The translations under genes were made by a program, and so were the position numbers. A stretch of 64,000 nt of DNA, from positions 62,001-126,000 of the forward strand of contig CACPPK010000001.1 of the NCBI GenBank assembly GCA_902635845.1. Direction: 5' to 3'. This stretch comes from an uncultured Pelagibacteraceae bacterium. Lineage in GTDB: Bacteria > Pseudomonadota > Alphaproteobacteria > Pelagibacterales > Pelagibacteraceae. Under the pieces are notes generated by a model, which saw only the letters and a program-made list of their open reading frames with translations, had not been told where the DNA came from and searched no databases. Positions 16,667 through 25,742 of this stretch are shown here, piece after piece (position 1 is the first letter of the stretch; each line of letters begins with the position of its first letter).

Positions 16667-18284
16667 TTTCCCTCAGTATATATTTAGATGTAAGCATTAT
16701 AAATAGAGTTGCAATCAAAATTAAAAATAATGAAGGAACAGCTGCGGCTTCTAATAAGTCTTCTGAAGCAGATATATAAGCAGTAGTTGCAAATGTTTCA
16801 AAATTAAAAGGTCTTAAAATCAAAGTGATTGGCAATTCTCTTATTATTTCTAAAGAAATTAATATTCCAACAAATAAAAGGGAATTTCTTAAGAAAGGTA
16901 CATGAATATTCATAAAAGTTTTCTTTTTTGAGTAACCAAGTAAATATGAACTTTCATCAACAGAAATATTTATTTTCTCATAACCAGATTTTATTCCATT
17001 AAAAGCTAAAGAATAGAATCTTACAAAATAAACCAAGACAAGTCCTAAAATGGAACCAATAAACATTTTTTTAATAGATAAAAAACCTAGTGCTTTTACA
17101 ACATTGTCATCAAACCATGCAATAAAAGTTATAAATGCCACTGCTAAAATTACTCCTGGAATTGCATAACCAGAAATAGATAAAGTAGATAAAACGTTTA
17201 AAGTTTTATTTTTAGAAACTCTATTTCCATAATTAGAAATTAAAGAAAAAATTATTAAAACTAAGCTTGATAATAACACCAGGTACAAAGTATTTAATGT
17301 TAAAGTTAATACCGGAATATCAAAAAGATTTTCAGGAAATTTTAATGTCCAATAAAGCATTTGACTTAGTGGAAATAAAAAACTTAGGAAAAAAACTAAG
17401 AAGCAAATTGAGAACGCAAAAAATGCTTTACTTCCTGATAGTTGGATTTTTTCTTTTTGTTTAAATCCTCCTTTAGTATTTGCGTGGTATCTTGCCTTCT
17501 TTCTAGATAAATTTTCTAAAATAAATATTGCAAAAATGAATAAAAGAAGAAAAAAAGATATCCTGTTTGAGAAAGCTAGGTCATCAAATGTAATCCAAGA
17601 ATTGTAAATACCTGTTGTTAAAGTATTTATAGAAAAGAAATCAACTGCCCCAAATTCAGCTAAAGTTTCCATCGCAACTAGAGAAAGGCCTGCAACAATT
17701 GCTGGTCTAGCGGCAGGTAAAATTAAGGAATAAAAGGATTTTGCTTTTGAAAATCCTAAATTTCTACCTAAATCAATTAAATTTTGAGATTGATACTGGA
17801 ATGATGCTCTTGAGAGAATATAAACATAAGCAAATAGTGAGAAAGATAGTGAAAGTACAGCACCTATTAGCCCATCAAACTTTGGTATACTTTGATTATA
17901 ATTTGCTTCTCCAAACAGATTTTTCAATATTGAATATAAAGTTCCATAATTTTCAAAGAAAGCTGTCAATGAATATGCGTAAATATAAGGAGGTACAGCA
18001 AAAGATAATATAAGTGCCCATTTAAAAAAATTACTAAAAGGAAATTTATAAAAAGAAACTAAATAAGCCGTACTGGTTCCAATTAAAAAAGTTAAAACTA
18101 AAACACTAATCAGCAAAACTAGTGAATTAAAAATATATTCAAATAAAAAGGTATCTTTTAGAATTTGATAATAATTTGATGTATCCTCAAAAAAACTAGT
18201 AAATACAGTAACAATTGGTATAGCAACAAAAATTGATACCAATAAAGAACTTAAAAACCAAAAATTAATTTTTTTTAAATACAT
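16656..18284 (-). CDS. fbpB: Iron(III) ABC transporter permease
   Basis: A 542-aa permease with two tandem binding-protein-dependent transport domains and about 12 membrane segments, the fused FbpB/SfuB layout. EAA-like loops that contact the ATPase are visible near residues 175-205 (LGRNLGFSKAKSFYS) and 440-470 (LLGYSKKKTF). I choose the ATG at 18284, which has AAGGG six bases upstream, over an in-frame TTG at 18302 that lies inside the base of a long hairpin. It forms the channel of the ferric-iron importer. Confidence 0.88.
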   Translation of the reverse strand: MYLKKINFWFLSSLLVSIFVAIPIVTVFTSFFEDTSNYYQILKDTFLFEYIFNSLVLLISVLVLTFLIGTSTAYLVSFYKFPFSNFFKWALILSFAVPPYIYAYSLTAFFENYGTLYSILKNLFGEANYNQSIPKFDGLIGAVLSLSFSLFAYVYILSRASFQYQSQNLIDLGRNLGFSKAKSFYSLILPAARPAIVAGLSLVAMETLAEFGAVDFFSINTLTTGIYNSWITFDDLAFSNRISFFLLLFIFAIFILENLSRKKARYHANTKGGFKQKEKIQLSGSKAFFAFSICFLVFFLSFLFPLSQMLYWTLKFPENLFDIPVLTLTLNTLYLVLLSSLVLIIFSLISNYGNRVSKNKTLNVLSTLSISGYAIPGVILAVAFITFIAWFDDNVVKALGFLSIKKMFIGSILGLVLVYFVRFYSLAFNGIKSGYEKINISVDESSYLLGYSKKKTFMNIHVPFLRNSLLFVGILISLEIIRELPITLILRPFNFETFATTAYISASEDLLEAAAVPSLFLILIATLFIMLTSKYILRENER

Positions 18285-18300
18285 TTTTACCCTTTTATTC

Positions 18301-18351
18301 AAGTGAACATAATCAATAGTAGGGTAAATAACTATTGAGTTATGTTCACTT
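18301..18351 (-). terminator. 20-bp intercistronic hairpin upstream of fbpB
   Basis: A near-perfect inverted repeat: 12 bp (18301-18312 with 18340-18351) stacked on 8 bp (18313-18320 with 18331-18338), one bulged base and a 10-nt loop. It lies between the small Cys-rich gene and fbpB. In the transcribed direction no U-run follows and the fbpB ribosome site begins about 10 bp after the stem. It therefore looks like an mRNA stabiliser or an attenuator that separates abundant fbpA message from fbpB rather than a simple terminator. Confidence 0.75.
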
Positions 18352-18359
18352 TTTGAAAA

Positions 18360-18554
18360 TTAACTTTTTAGATCAAAAACATTAATGATACGATCAATAT
18401 CATCATTTTCGATCTCAGATAATTTTCTATTATTTATTTTTTTTTTAATTTTTTCACATTGTGACAAGCATGGCTCACAAGTTATCTGACCCTCTAGAGA
18501 ACCATTATTGCCTGGAGAAATGTCTAAATTAAAATTAAATAAATTTTTTCTCAC
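18360..18554 (-). CDS. Small Cys-rich protein of the iron-uptake operon, 64 aa
   Basis: A 64-aa protein starting with GTG at 18554, preceded by an AAGGA ribosome site five bases upstream. It carries three cysteines in CEPCLSQC (residues 26-33) within a mostly hydrophilic chain, with no signal peptide. It lies 7 bp after fbpA and before the hairpin and fbpB. Three close cysteines suggest metal or Fe-S binding, but a two-plus-one spacing matches no motif I recognise. A role in handling iron or sensing it is inference from position. Confidence 0.6.
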   Translation of the reverse strand: MRKNLFNFNLDISPGNNGSLEGQITCEPCLSQCEKIKKKINNRKLSEIENDDIDRIINVFDLKS

Positions 18555-18561
18555 TTTTTCC

Positions 18562-19590
18562 TTACTTCCATCCAGCAGCTGTCATTACCTCTAATGCAGC
18601 AGCTTGATTTTTTCCATAGCTTGAAACTTTAGTCGTTAAATCTTGTTTAAAATCTAATCCTAAATTATTCACTACTAATGGATTTGGAGATACCCCAGCT
18701 ATCATTGGAAACTCAAAAGTATTATTTGTAAAATGTTCCTGAGCCTCTGGTGATAATAAAAAGTCAACAAGAGCGATAGCATTTGCCTTATTAGGAGCTC
18801 CTTTAACTAAAGCTGCACAACTAATATTCATATGTGTTCCTCTATCATTTTGATTTGGAAAAAATGCCTTAACTTTTTTAGCAGCTTCTTGTTGTTCTGC
18901 TCCTTTATTACCAGATAGCATAAGTGCCAAGTAATAAGTATTTGCTACAGCGATATCGGCTTCTCCAGCCGCAACCGCCATAATTTGAGCTCTGTCATTT
19001 CCTTTTGGTGTTCTTGCCATGTTAGAAACAACTCCTTTAGACCATTCAGCAGCAGCTTTCTTTCCATTATTCTCAATCAATGAGGCTACTAGTGATTTGT
19101 TATAAATGTTACTTGATTTTCTAATTACTAATCTGCCTTTCCATTTTGGATCAGCTAGACCTTCATATGTAAGACCTGATAATTCAGCTCCACTCACTCT
19201 TTCTGGTGAATAATAGATTATTCTTGCTCTTTTAGCTACTCCTACCCAGTGTGTAGTTCTAAAATTTTTTGGAACAGAAGATTTAATTGTTGGAGACACC
19301 AAACCACTTTGAGTCATTCCTTTAGCTTTGAAAGCTCCACATCTTCCAGCATCAGCAGTAATATAAAGATCAGCTGAAGAGTCAGTGCCTTCTTCAATCA
19401 TTCTTTTTTCTAATGCACTAGCCTTTCCATTAATCAGGTTTACTTTAATTCCTGTTTTGTTGGTAAATTTGCTATAAAGCTCATTATCTGCCTTGTAATG
19501 TCTTGCATTGAAGATATTTACTTCATTTGCAATCGCAAAAGACGAGACTATTAAAGAAACAAATAAACTTATTATTGTTACTTTTTTCAT
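18562..19590 (-). CDS. fbpA: Iron(III) ABC transporter substrate-binding protein
   Basis: A 342-aa periplasmic binding protein. A signal peptide ends near SSFAIA (residues 16-21). The body is a ferric-binding FbpA/FutA type: it contains the paired tyrosines of the iron site in ANTYYLALM (near residue 220) and further tyrosines toward the N-terminus. It captures Fe3+ in the periplasm for FbpBC. It is first in the operon and has a good AAGGA ribosome site. Directly upstream lie two dyad sequences of the type bound by iron regulators, so expression is probably derepressed under iron limitation. Confidence 0.9.
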   Translation of the reverse strand: MKKVTIISLFVSLIVSSFAIANEVNIFNARHYKADNELYSKFTNKTGIKVNLINGKASALEKRMIEEGTDSSADLYITADAGRCGAFKAKGMTQSGLVSPTIKSSVPKNFRTTHWVGVAKRARIIYYSPERVSGAELSGLTYEGLADPKWKGRLVIRKSSNIYNKSLVASLIENNGKKAAAEWSKGVVSNMARTPKGNDRAQIMAVAAGEADIAVANTYYLALMLSGNKGAEQQEAAKKVKAFFPNQNDRGTHMNISCAALVKGAPNKANAIALVDFLLSPEAQEHFTNNTFEFPMIAGVSPNPLVVNNLGLDFKQDLTTKVSSYGKNQAAALEVMTAAGWK

Positions 19591-19624
19591 TTTATCCTTT
19601 TCTTTACCCTAGTTAGTTTGCGAA

Positions 19625-19661
19625 TGAGAATTATTCTCAATGCGAATGATTATCAATCGCA
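19625..19661. promoter_or_regulatory. Iron-type operator upstream of fbpA (two dyads)
   Basis: A perfect 15-bp palindrome with 7-bp arms at 19625-19639 has the form TGA-N9-TCA and resembles the core of a Fur box. A second dyad at 19641-19661 has TGCGA/TCGCA ends around ATGATTATC-like bases. Together they lie 35-71 bp upstream of the fbpA ATG. Fur-type and RirA-type (IRO box) alphaproteobacterial iron regulators use such sequences; which one acts here is not decidable from the site alone. Confidence 0.65.
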
Positions 19662-19713
19662 TATTTTGTCGCAGAATACAAGGATTATTTAATATTATTT
19701 ATATGGGAAATTT

Positions 19714-20601
19714 TTATTTCCAGTCGCCAATTTTACTGAATAAGAAATTTCTGAAAGCTTGAACTCTAGCTGTGTTTTTTAATGATTGCGGGTACACAAA
19801 ATGTGCCTCTGTTATTGGTCCTTCTACTTTAGGAAGTACTTTAATTATATTACTAGTATTTGAAACTAAATATTCTGGCAATGCTGCCAAACCCACACCA
19901 GACTCAACACCATATAATAAACCACTAACACTATTAACTTTCATAATAGATTTTCTTTTTTTTCCATCATGCATTCCTATTTTTAAAGCCCAGTCAGGAT
20001 TATAAACCGGCGAAGGAGCACCTTTTCCAAATGAAATAAATTTATGTTTGTTTAAATCATTAACTGTTTTTGGCATCCCATTTTTTTCTAAGTATTTATT
20101 TGATCCATAAATATAATACTTAATATCTACTAATTTTTTTTGAATATAATTAAGCTGTTTTGGTCTTCTCATAAAAATTCCAATATCAGCTTGACGAGTA
20201 CTTAAATCTAGTTCCTTATCATCAAATACTAGCTCAATCTCAATCTCAGGATTAAGCATCATAAATTCTTGAATTCTTGGTGTTAACCAGTGAGTTCCAA
20301 AACTTCTTACAGTTGTAATTGTTAATTTTCCTGTTGGTTTGCTCTTTTGATCACCTAATGATGTTTCAACTTCTTTAAGTTTACTTATTACTTCATGAGC
20401 AGTTTTAAAAACATATTCTCCATTTTGCGTAAGTGTCAATCCTCTTGCATGTCTTTCAAACAACTGCACTTTTAAATCTTGTTCTAATGATTGTATTTGT
20501 CTACTTATAGCTGATTGACTGAGATTTAAGTTAACAGTAGCGTTCGTAAAACTACCTGCTTCTGCTACAGCATGAAAAATTTTTAATTTATCCCAATCCA
20601 T
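19714..20601 (-). CDS. LysR-family transcriptional regulator
   Basis: A 295-aa LysR-type regulator. The N-terminal winged helix-turn-helix spans about residues 1-62, with FHAVAEAGSFTNAT and LSQSAISRQIQSLE as the HTH core, followed by a periplasmic-binding-like effector domain. Its start overlaps the end of the AcuI-like reductase gene by one base, so it is cotranscribed with it and may autoregulate that operon or act elsewhere. No divergent target, the usual LysR arrangement, is present. Effector unknown. Confidence 0.9.
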   Translation of the reverse strand: MDWDKLKIFHAVAEAGSFTNATVNLNLSQSAISRQIQSLEQDLKVQLFERHARGLTLTQNGEYVFKTAHEVISKLKEVETSLGDQKSKPTGKLTITTVRSFGTHWLTPRIQEFMMLNPEIEIELVFDDKELDLSTRQADIGIFMRRPKQLNYIQKKLVDIKYYIYGSNKYLEKNGMPKTVNDLNKHKFISFGKGAPSPVYNPDWALKIGMHDGKKRKSIMKVNSVSGLLYGVESGVGLAALPEYLVSNTSNIIKVLPKVEGPITEAHFVYPQSLKNTARVQAFRNFLFSKIGDWK

Positions 20602-21602
20602 TATTTATTTAAATCAACTAATACTCTTCCAGCAATTTCACCTTTTAAAATTTTTGGATAAGTTTCAACTAATTCCTCCAAACTAACAATTAAAACTGAT
20701 TTCTCAATTAAATCAAAATCAATTAATTTTGATGCTTCTCCCCAAATAAATTCTCTTCTCTTTATACTGCAGTTAGCAGAGTCCATTCCCCAAACTTTAA
20801 TACCTCTTAACATAAACGGAAGTAAATTTGTATTAAGCTCATTGCTGTTCGCGTTTCCACAAACTGCAATAATTCCATTTGACTTTGTTTGTGCTATTGC
20901 GTTAGCTAAAATTTTTCCACCAACAGTATCAACTACTCCGTCCCATAAACCTTTATCTATTGGTCTAGGATCTTTGTCAAATTCAGCCCTATTTATAATG
21001 TTTTTAGCACCTAACGATTTTAAATAATCTGATTTTGAATCTTTTCCTGTTACTGCAGTAACATTGTAACCTAATTTAGTTAAAGCCATAACTGCTAAAC
21101 TACCAACTCCACCTGTTGCGCCAGTTACCAAAACATCATTAACTTTTTCTCCTAATAAAATACTTTCTCTTGCTTGAATAGCAAATGCACTCATTAGAGA
21201 AGTTAAACCAGCTGTTCCTAAAATCATTGCTTGTTTGCTAGTCAAACTATCTGGTTTTTTTACTAAAAAATCTCCACTTACTTTTGCAATTTGTGAAAAC
21301 CCTCCAAAAAAAACTTCTCCCACTCTAAAACCAGTAAGAATTACTTCATCACCTTCTTTAAATTTTGGATTATCACTTCCGATAACAGTTCCAGAAAAAT
21401 CAATTCCTGGAATATGAGGATATTCTTTAACTAATCTTCCTCCATTCTTTAGAATCATTCCATCTTTAAAGTTTAAATCTGAATAATGTACTTTTACAGT
21501 CACATCTCCATGTTTTAAGAAACTTTTATCTAAAGATTTTACTTCACGAGAAAAATTTTCACCTTCTTGGTTAAGGACTATTGCTTTGAATTGATCAGAC
21601 AC
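20601..21602 (-). CDS. acuI: YhdH/AcuI-family acrylyl-CoA reductase candidate
   Basis: A 333-aa MDR-superfamily quinone-oxidoreductase-like enzyme without structural zinc cysteines. The N-terminal stretch with YSDLNFKDGM and PHIPGIDFSG is typical of YhdH/AcuI, and the NADPH-binding motif is VTGATGGVG (about residues 159-167). AcuI reduces acryloyl-CoA to propionyl-CoA and detoxifies the acrylate formed by DMSP cleavage. The family call is good; the acrylate role is supported by a DddP-like gene and an enoyl-CoA hydratase elsewhere in the window, not by direct linkage. It overlaps the LysR gene by one base and follows folE by one base. Confidence 0.8.
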   Translation of the reverse strand: MSDQFKAIVLNQEGENFSREVKSLDKSFLKHGDVTVKVHYSDLNFKDGMILKNGGRLVKEYPHIPGIDFSGTVIGSDNPKFKEGDEVILTGFRVGEVFFGGFSQIAKVSGDFLVKKPDSLTSKQAMILGTAGLTSLMSAFAIQARESILLGEKVNDVLVTGATGGVGSLAVMALTKLGYNVTAVTGKDSKSDYLKSLGAKNIINRAEFDKDPRPIDKGLWDGVVDTVGGKILANAIAQTKSNGIIAVCGNANSNELNTNLLPFMLRGIKVWGMDSANCSIKRREFIWGEASKLIDFDLIEKSVLIVSLEELVETYPKILKGEIAGRVLVDLNK

Positions 21603-21603
21603 A

Positions 21604-22224
21604 TTAATCTTTTAACGTAGTGCTGATAAATCGTAAATATCTATTTTGATAACTTAAATCTTCTTTGAATTGACCTAGGTAGTAATTAGTAACCGTAGTT
21701 GCTTGTTCTTTTTTAATACCTCTCATTGTCATACACTGATGAGTTGAATCAATTGTAACTGCAACTCCTTTTGCATCTAAAGACTCCATTAAAGTGTTCG
21801 CTATTTGCATTGTAAGTCTTTCTTGTGTTTGTAATCTTTTTGAGAACACTTCAACAACTCTCGCTAACTTACTTAAACCTACAACTCTATCTTTTGGAAT
21901 ATAAGCTACGTGTGCTTTTCCTATTATTGGAGCCATGTGATGTTCACAATGACTTTGTACTGAAATATTTTTTTGAACAACCATGTCATCATAACCTTCA
22001 ACATCCCCAAAAGTTTTATCTAAAACTTTGCTTGCATCCTCCTTATATCCTTTAAAATATTCTTTGAATGCTTTCATAACTCTTTTAGGAGTTTCTAATA
22101 ACCCTTCTCTATTTGGATCTTCCCCTATCCAAGATAAAATAGTTCTAAATGCTTGCTCTGCTTCTTTGTCAGATACTTCTTTAGAAAGTAATTCTTTATT
22201 GTCAGTGTCTTTTACTAATTTCAT
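21604..22224 (-). CDS. folE: GTP cyclohydrolase I
   Basis: A 206-aa protein with the diagnostic zinc and active-site stretch SHCEHHMAP and the following VGLSKLARVVEVFSKRLQTQERLT segment, divided here by the catalytic region. It converts GTP to dihydroneopterin triphosphate, the first step of folate synthesis (cytosolic homodecamer). Length is normal. In this genome region folate cofactors carry most of the C1 flux, so the gene fits the surroundings, though it is a housekeeping enzyme. It begins 77 bp from the divergent hisI gene. Confidence 0.93.
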   Translation of the reverse strand: MKLVKDTDNKELLSKEVSDKEAEQAFRTILSWIGEDPNREGLLETPKRVMKAFKEYFKGYKEDASKVLDKTFGDVEGYDDMVVQKNISVQSHCEHHMAPIIGKAHVAYIPKDRVVGLSKLARVVEVFSKRLQTQERLTMQIANTLMESLDAKGVAVTIDSTHQCMTMRGIKKEQATTVTNYYLGQFKEDLSYQNRYLRFISTTLKD

Positions 22225-22301
22225 AGCGCTTTTTTATACAGTAAATACCTTAATTTAAAAATATTTAATATATTTAGATATGTGCTACATAATCACCCAA
22301 T

Positions 22302-22769
22302 ATGTTCAAAAAAAGAGAAAATATCTACGATATTGAAGAAGGCAATCTTCTTTCACCTAAATTTGATAATGATGGACTAATACCTGTCATAACTATGTGC
22401 TCAAAAACAAAAGATATTTTGATGCATGGATACATGAATGTAGAAGCTCTAAAAAAGACAATTGAAACTAAAGAGGCACACTATTTTAGTAGATCAAGAA
22501 AAACTATCTGGCACAAAGGTAAAACAAGTGGATTTACACAAAAGGTTACTGAAATAAGAATTGATGATGATCAAGACTCAATATGGTTAACAGTAGATAT
22601 CGGTGATGGAGCTAGTTGTCATGTTGGTTATAGATCATGTTTTTATAGATCAATACCTATGGGGCCAATAGAAAACGGAAGAAAAGTTGAAATGGAATTT
22701 CTTGAAAAAGAAAAAAAATTTGATCCTGAAGAAGTTTATAAAGGTCAACCAAATCCAACTAAAATTTAA
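22302..22769 (+). CDS. hisI: Phosphoribosyl-AMP cyclohydrolase
   Basis: A 155-aa HisI: the motifs HYFSRSRKTIWHKG and DGASCHVGYRSCFYR contain the conserved cysteines that bind zinc. It opens the adenine ring of phosphoribosyl-AMP, the third step of histidine biosynthesis. The HisE pyrophosphohydrolase domain sometimes fused C-terminally is absent, so hisE must lie elsewhere. Its stop is directly followed by the DUF2237 start. Confidence 0.92.
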   Translation: MFKKRENIYDIEEGNLLSPKFDNDGLIPVITMCSKTKDILMHGYMNVEALKKTIETKEAHYFSRSRKTIWHKGKTSGFTQKVTEIRIDDDQDSIWLTVDIGDGASCHVGYRSCFYRSIPMGPIENGRKVEMEFLEKEKKFDPEEVYKGQPNPTKI

Positions 22770-23144
22770 ATGAGTGAAAAACAAAAAAATGTTCTAGGTG
22801 AAGACCTAGAAGAATGTTCAAATGATCCTTTAACAGGTTGGTTTCGTGATGGTTGTTGTAACACTGACGAGAATGATCATGGACTTCATACAGTTTGTGC
22901 TAAAGTTACTACCGAATGTTTAGAGTGGATGAAAGAAGCAGGTAACGATTTAATAACTCCACATCCTGAATTTGGGTTTCCAGGATTAAAAGATGGAGAT
23001 GGATGGTGTTTGTGTGCTAGTTGGTATGCAAGGGCAGTTGAAGCTGGTAAAGGATGTCCAATATTTCTAAAAAGAACTCATGAAAATACTCTTAAATATG
23101 TACCTATTGAAACTTTAAAAAAGTTTGCAATAGATTTGTCCTAA
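22770..23144 (+). CDS. DUF2237 protein
   Basis: A 124-aa protein with the DUF2237 signature: NVLGEDLEECS at the N-terminus, the central RDGCCNT and HTVCAKVT, then PHPEFGFPGLKDGDGWCLCASW. Six or more conserved cysteines suggest metal binding or redox chemistry. It starts with no gap after hisI and is probably cotranscribed. The biochemical role of the family is not known to me. Confidence 0.82.
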   Translation: MSEKQKNVLGEDLEECSNDPLTGWFRDGCCNTDENDHGLHTVCAKVTTECLEWMKEAGNDLITPHPEFGFPGLKDGDGWCLCASWYARAVEAGKGCPIFLKRTHENTLKYVPIETLKKFAIDLS

Positions 23145-23145
23145 T

Positions 23146-24765
23146 TTACATATTTCCATATCTTGGACCGCCGCTACCCTCTGGAGTAACCCAAGTAATA
23201 TTTTGAGATGGTTCTTTAATATCACAAGTTTTACAATGGATACAATTTTGAGAATTAATTACAAATTTATTTACATCATTTTCTTTTTGAACTTCATACA
23301 CGCCTGCAGGACAATATCTTTGAGCAGGTTCATCAAATTTTTCTAAAGTATAATTTATTGGTAAATCAGGATCTTTAAGTTTTAGATGAACTGGTTGATT
23401 GTCTGCATGATTGGTTCCTGTTAGATAAACTGAACTTGTTTTATCAAAAGTTATTACATTATCGTATTTTGGATAATCTATTTTTGGCATTTGATTTGCA
23501 GGTTTTAATGTTTCATGATCAGCATGTTTATGTTTAAGTGTAAAAGGAAGTTTTCCTCTAAATAAAATTTGATCAATACCTGTGAAAATTATCCCTAAAA
23601 TTAATCCCCAGCTAAAACTAGGTTTCACGTTCCGAGCTTCATAAAGCTCTTTATGTAACCAACTATTTCTAAATTTACTTTCATAAATTGATAAATCTTT
23701 GTTTTCTTTTAAATGTTCATTAATAGTTTCAGCTGCAATCATTCCACTTTTCATCGCTGTATGAGAGCCTTTAATTTTTGGCATATTTAAAGTTCCTGCA
23801 TCACAACCAACTAACAAAGCTCCAGGCATAAACATTTTTGGCAAACTTTGAAATCCACCTTCAATTAGGGCTCTTGCCCCATAAGAAATCCTTTTTCCAC
23901 CTTCTATAATTTTTTTTATTGCTGGATGTGTTTTAAATCTCTGAAATTCATCATAAGGTGATAAATGTGGATTTTTGTAATCTAGACCAATTACATAGCC
24001 CAGAAAAACTTGTTTATTTTCTGCATGATATATAAAACTACCACCATAAGTGTTGTTATCCAATGGCCATCCAGCTGTATGCATAACTAAGCCTTCTTCA
24101 TGATTTTTATCTTCTATTTCCCAAATTTCTTTAAAACCAATTCCGTATTGTTGAGGATCTTTACCTTTATTTAATTCAAATTTTTCAATCAATTGTTTTC
24201 CTAAATGACCTCTACACCCTTCGGCAAAAACGGTTACTTTACCTAAAAGTTCAATACCAGGTTCAAAACTATCTTTTTTATTACCATCTTTGTCTATGCC
24301 CATATCTTGAGTTGCAACACCTTTAACAGATCCATCTTCGTTATATAAAATTTCACTTGCTGGAAATCCTGGAAAGATTTCTACACCTAAATTTTCAGCT
24401 TGTTCAGCAAGCCATCTACATAAATTTGCAAGACTAATAATATAATTTTTATGATTTTGTTGCACCGCAGGTAGGAGCCAAGTTGGCCAACTTAAAGATT
24501 TGGTTTTTCCTAAAAATAAAAATTTTTCTTTAGTTACTTTTGTTTTGATAGGAGAATTTAATTCTCTCCAATTTGGCAGTAATTCATCTAGAGCACGCGT
24601 TTCAAATACATTTCCACTTAAAATATGAGCTCCAATCTCCGATGCTTTTTCTAATAAACAAACATTTAGATTTGGATCTAATTGTTTTAGCTTTATTGCA
24701 GTTGATAATCCTGATGGTCCTCCGCCAACGATTACAACATCATATTCCATCGATTCTCTAGACAT
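23146..24765 (-). CDS. Electron transfer flavoprotein-ubiquinone oxidoreductase
   Basis: A 539-aa ETF-QO. The FAD motif VIVGGGPSGLS is at residues 10-20 and the C-terminal [4Fe-4S] ligands are C477-type in RYCPAGVYE plus the CIHCKTCDIK cluster. It takes electrons from reduced ETF and reduces ubiquinone at the inner membrane. It ends a run with etfA, etfB and a DMGDH-like enzyme, so electrons from methylamine-type dehydrogenations can pass to the respiratory chain within one gene cluster. Length agrees with bacterial and mitochondrial homologues. Confidence 0.93.
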   Translation of the reverse strand: MSRESMEYDVVIVGGGPSGLSTAIKLKQLDPNLNVCLLEKASEIGAHILSGNVFETRALDELLPNWRELNSPIKTKVTKEKFLFLGKTKSLSWPTWLLPAVQQNHKNYIISLANLCRWLAEQAENLGVEIFPGFPASEILYNEDGSVKGVATQDMGIDKDGNKKDSFEPGIELLGKVTVFAEGCRGHLGKQLIEKFELNKGKDPQQYGIGFKEIWEIEDKNHEEGLVMHTAGWPLDNNTYGGSFIYHAENKQVFLGYVIGLDYKNPHLSPYDEFQRFKTHPAIKKIIEGGKRISYGARALIEGGFQSLPKMFMPGALLVGCDAGTLNMPKIKGSHTAMKSGMIAAETINEHLKENKDLSIYESKFRNSWLHKELYEARNVKPSFSWGLILGIIFTGIDQILFRGKLPFTLKHKHADHETLKPANQMPKIDYPKYDNVITFDKTSSVYLTGTNHADNQPVHLKLKDPDLPINYTLEKFDEPAQRYCPAGVYEVQKENDVNKFVINSQNCIHCKTCDIKEPSQNITWVTPEGSGGPRYGNM

Positions 24766-24788
24766 ACTCTAGTTTTTAACTGTAAGGA

Positions 24789-25742
24789 TTATTTTTGTAT
24801 AGTGTTTAATTTATTCAGCTCTTCCATGAACTGAGGCAGTGCCTCAAATAAATCAGCTTCAAGTCCATAATCTGCAACACTAAAGATTGGAGCTTCACCA
24901 TCTTTATTAATTGCAACTATAACTTTACTTTCCTTCATTCCTGCTAAATGTTGAATAGCACCTGAAATTCCAACAGCGATATATAGATCTGGTACTACCA
25001 CTTTTCCTGTTTGACCTACTTGATGATCATTACTTATGTATCCAGCATCTACTGCTGCTCTTGATGCTCCAATTGCTGCACCTAGTTTGTCAGCAATTTC
25101 TGTAATTAATTTAAAATTGTCCCCACTTTGCATTCCTCTGCCACCTGATACAACAATTCTTGCTGTTCCAAGTTCAGGTCGATCAGATTTAATTTCTTCT
25201 CTTTTGATAAATTTTGTATTTGAAAACTCTTCACTAGCATCCACTTTTTCAATTGGGGCTGATCCACCTGTACTCTCACATGGATCGAAAGAAGTGGGTC
25301 TGATTGTAACGCACTTTTTAGCATCATTACTCTTAATTGTTGCAAAAGCGTTACCAGCATAAATTGGTCTTAAAAAAGTATCTAGTGATATTACTTTAAT
25401 GATGTCACTTACTTGCGATGTGTCAAGATGAGCTGCAATTCGTGGCATCAAATTTTTTCCAAATGTATTTGCTGAACAAACAATGTGAGAATAATTTTCC
25501 GCTAGTTTAACAACGACTGGAGCAAAATTTTCTGCTGTGAAGTTTTCATAGTGAGCTCCTTCTACACTCAATACTTTTTTTACTACCGGAAGTTCAGATA
25601 ATTGTTTTGCAGCATCTGCAGAATTTTGACCAATAATTACAGCATGAACATCTGAATCGATTTGAGATGCTGCTGTAGCTGCATTAAGAGTAAATGGTCT
25701 TAATTCTTTATTATTGTGTTCTGCTATAAGTAAAACTGCCAT
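24789..25742 (-). CDS. etfA: Electron transfer flavoprotein alpha subunit
   Basis: A 317-aa ETF alpha. The C-terminal FAD-binding region is present: [24 protein letters not shown], and [12 protein letters not shown]. It forms a heterodimer with EtfB that accepts electrons from flavin dehydrogenases such as dimethylglycine and sarcosine dehydrogenases. It shares one base with the etfB stop/start junction and is followed 23 bp later by ETF-QO. Confidence 0.94.
   Translation of the reverse strand: MAVLLIAEHNNKELRPFTLNAATAASQIDSDVHAVIIGQNSADAAKQLSELPVVKKVLSVEGAHYENFTAENFAPVVVKLAENYSHIVCSANTFGKNLMPRIAAHLDTSQVSDIIKVISLDTFLRPIYAGNAFATIKSNDAKKCVTIRPTSFDPCESTGGSAPIEKVDASEEFSNTKFIKREEIKSDRPELGTARIVVSGGRGMQSGDNFKLITEIADKLGAAIGASRAAVDAGYISNDHQVGQTGKVVVPDLYIAVGISGAIQHLAGMKESKVIVAINKDGEAPIFSVADYGLEADLFEALPQFMEELNKLNTIQK

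Noticed and set aside
25036-25362. Long open frame antisense to etfA (108 codons)
   Set aside because: Lies entirely opposite a well-supported etfA; no ribosome site or recognised domain. Treated as a shadow frame.
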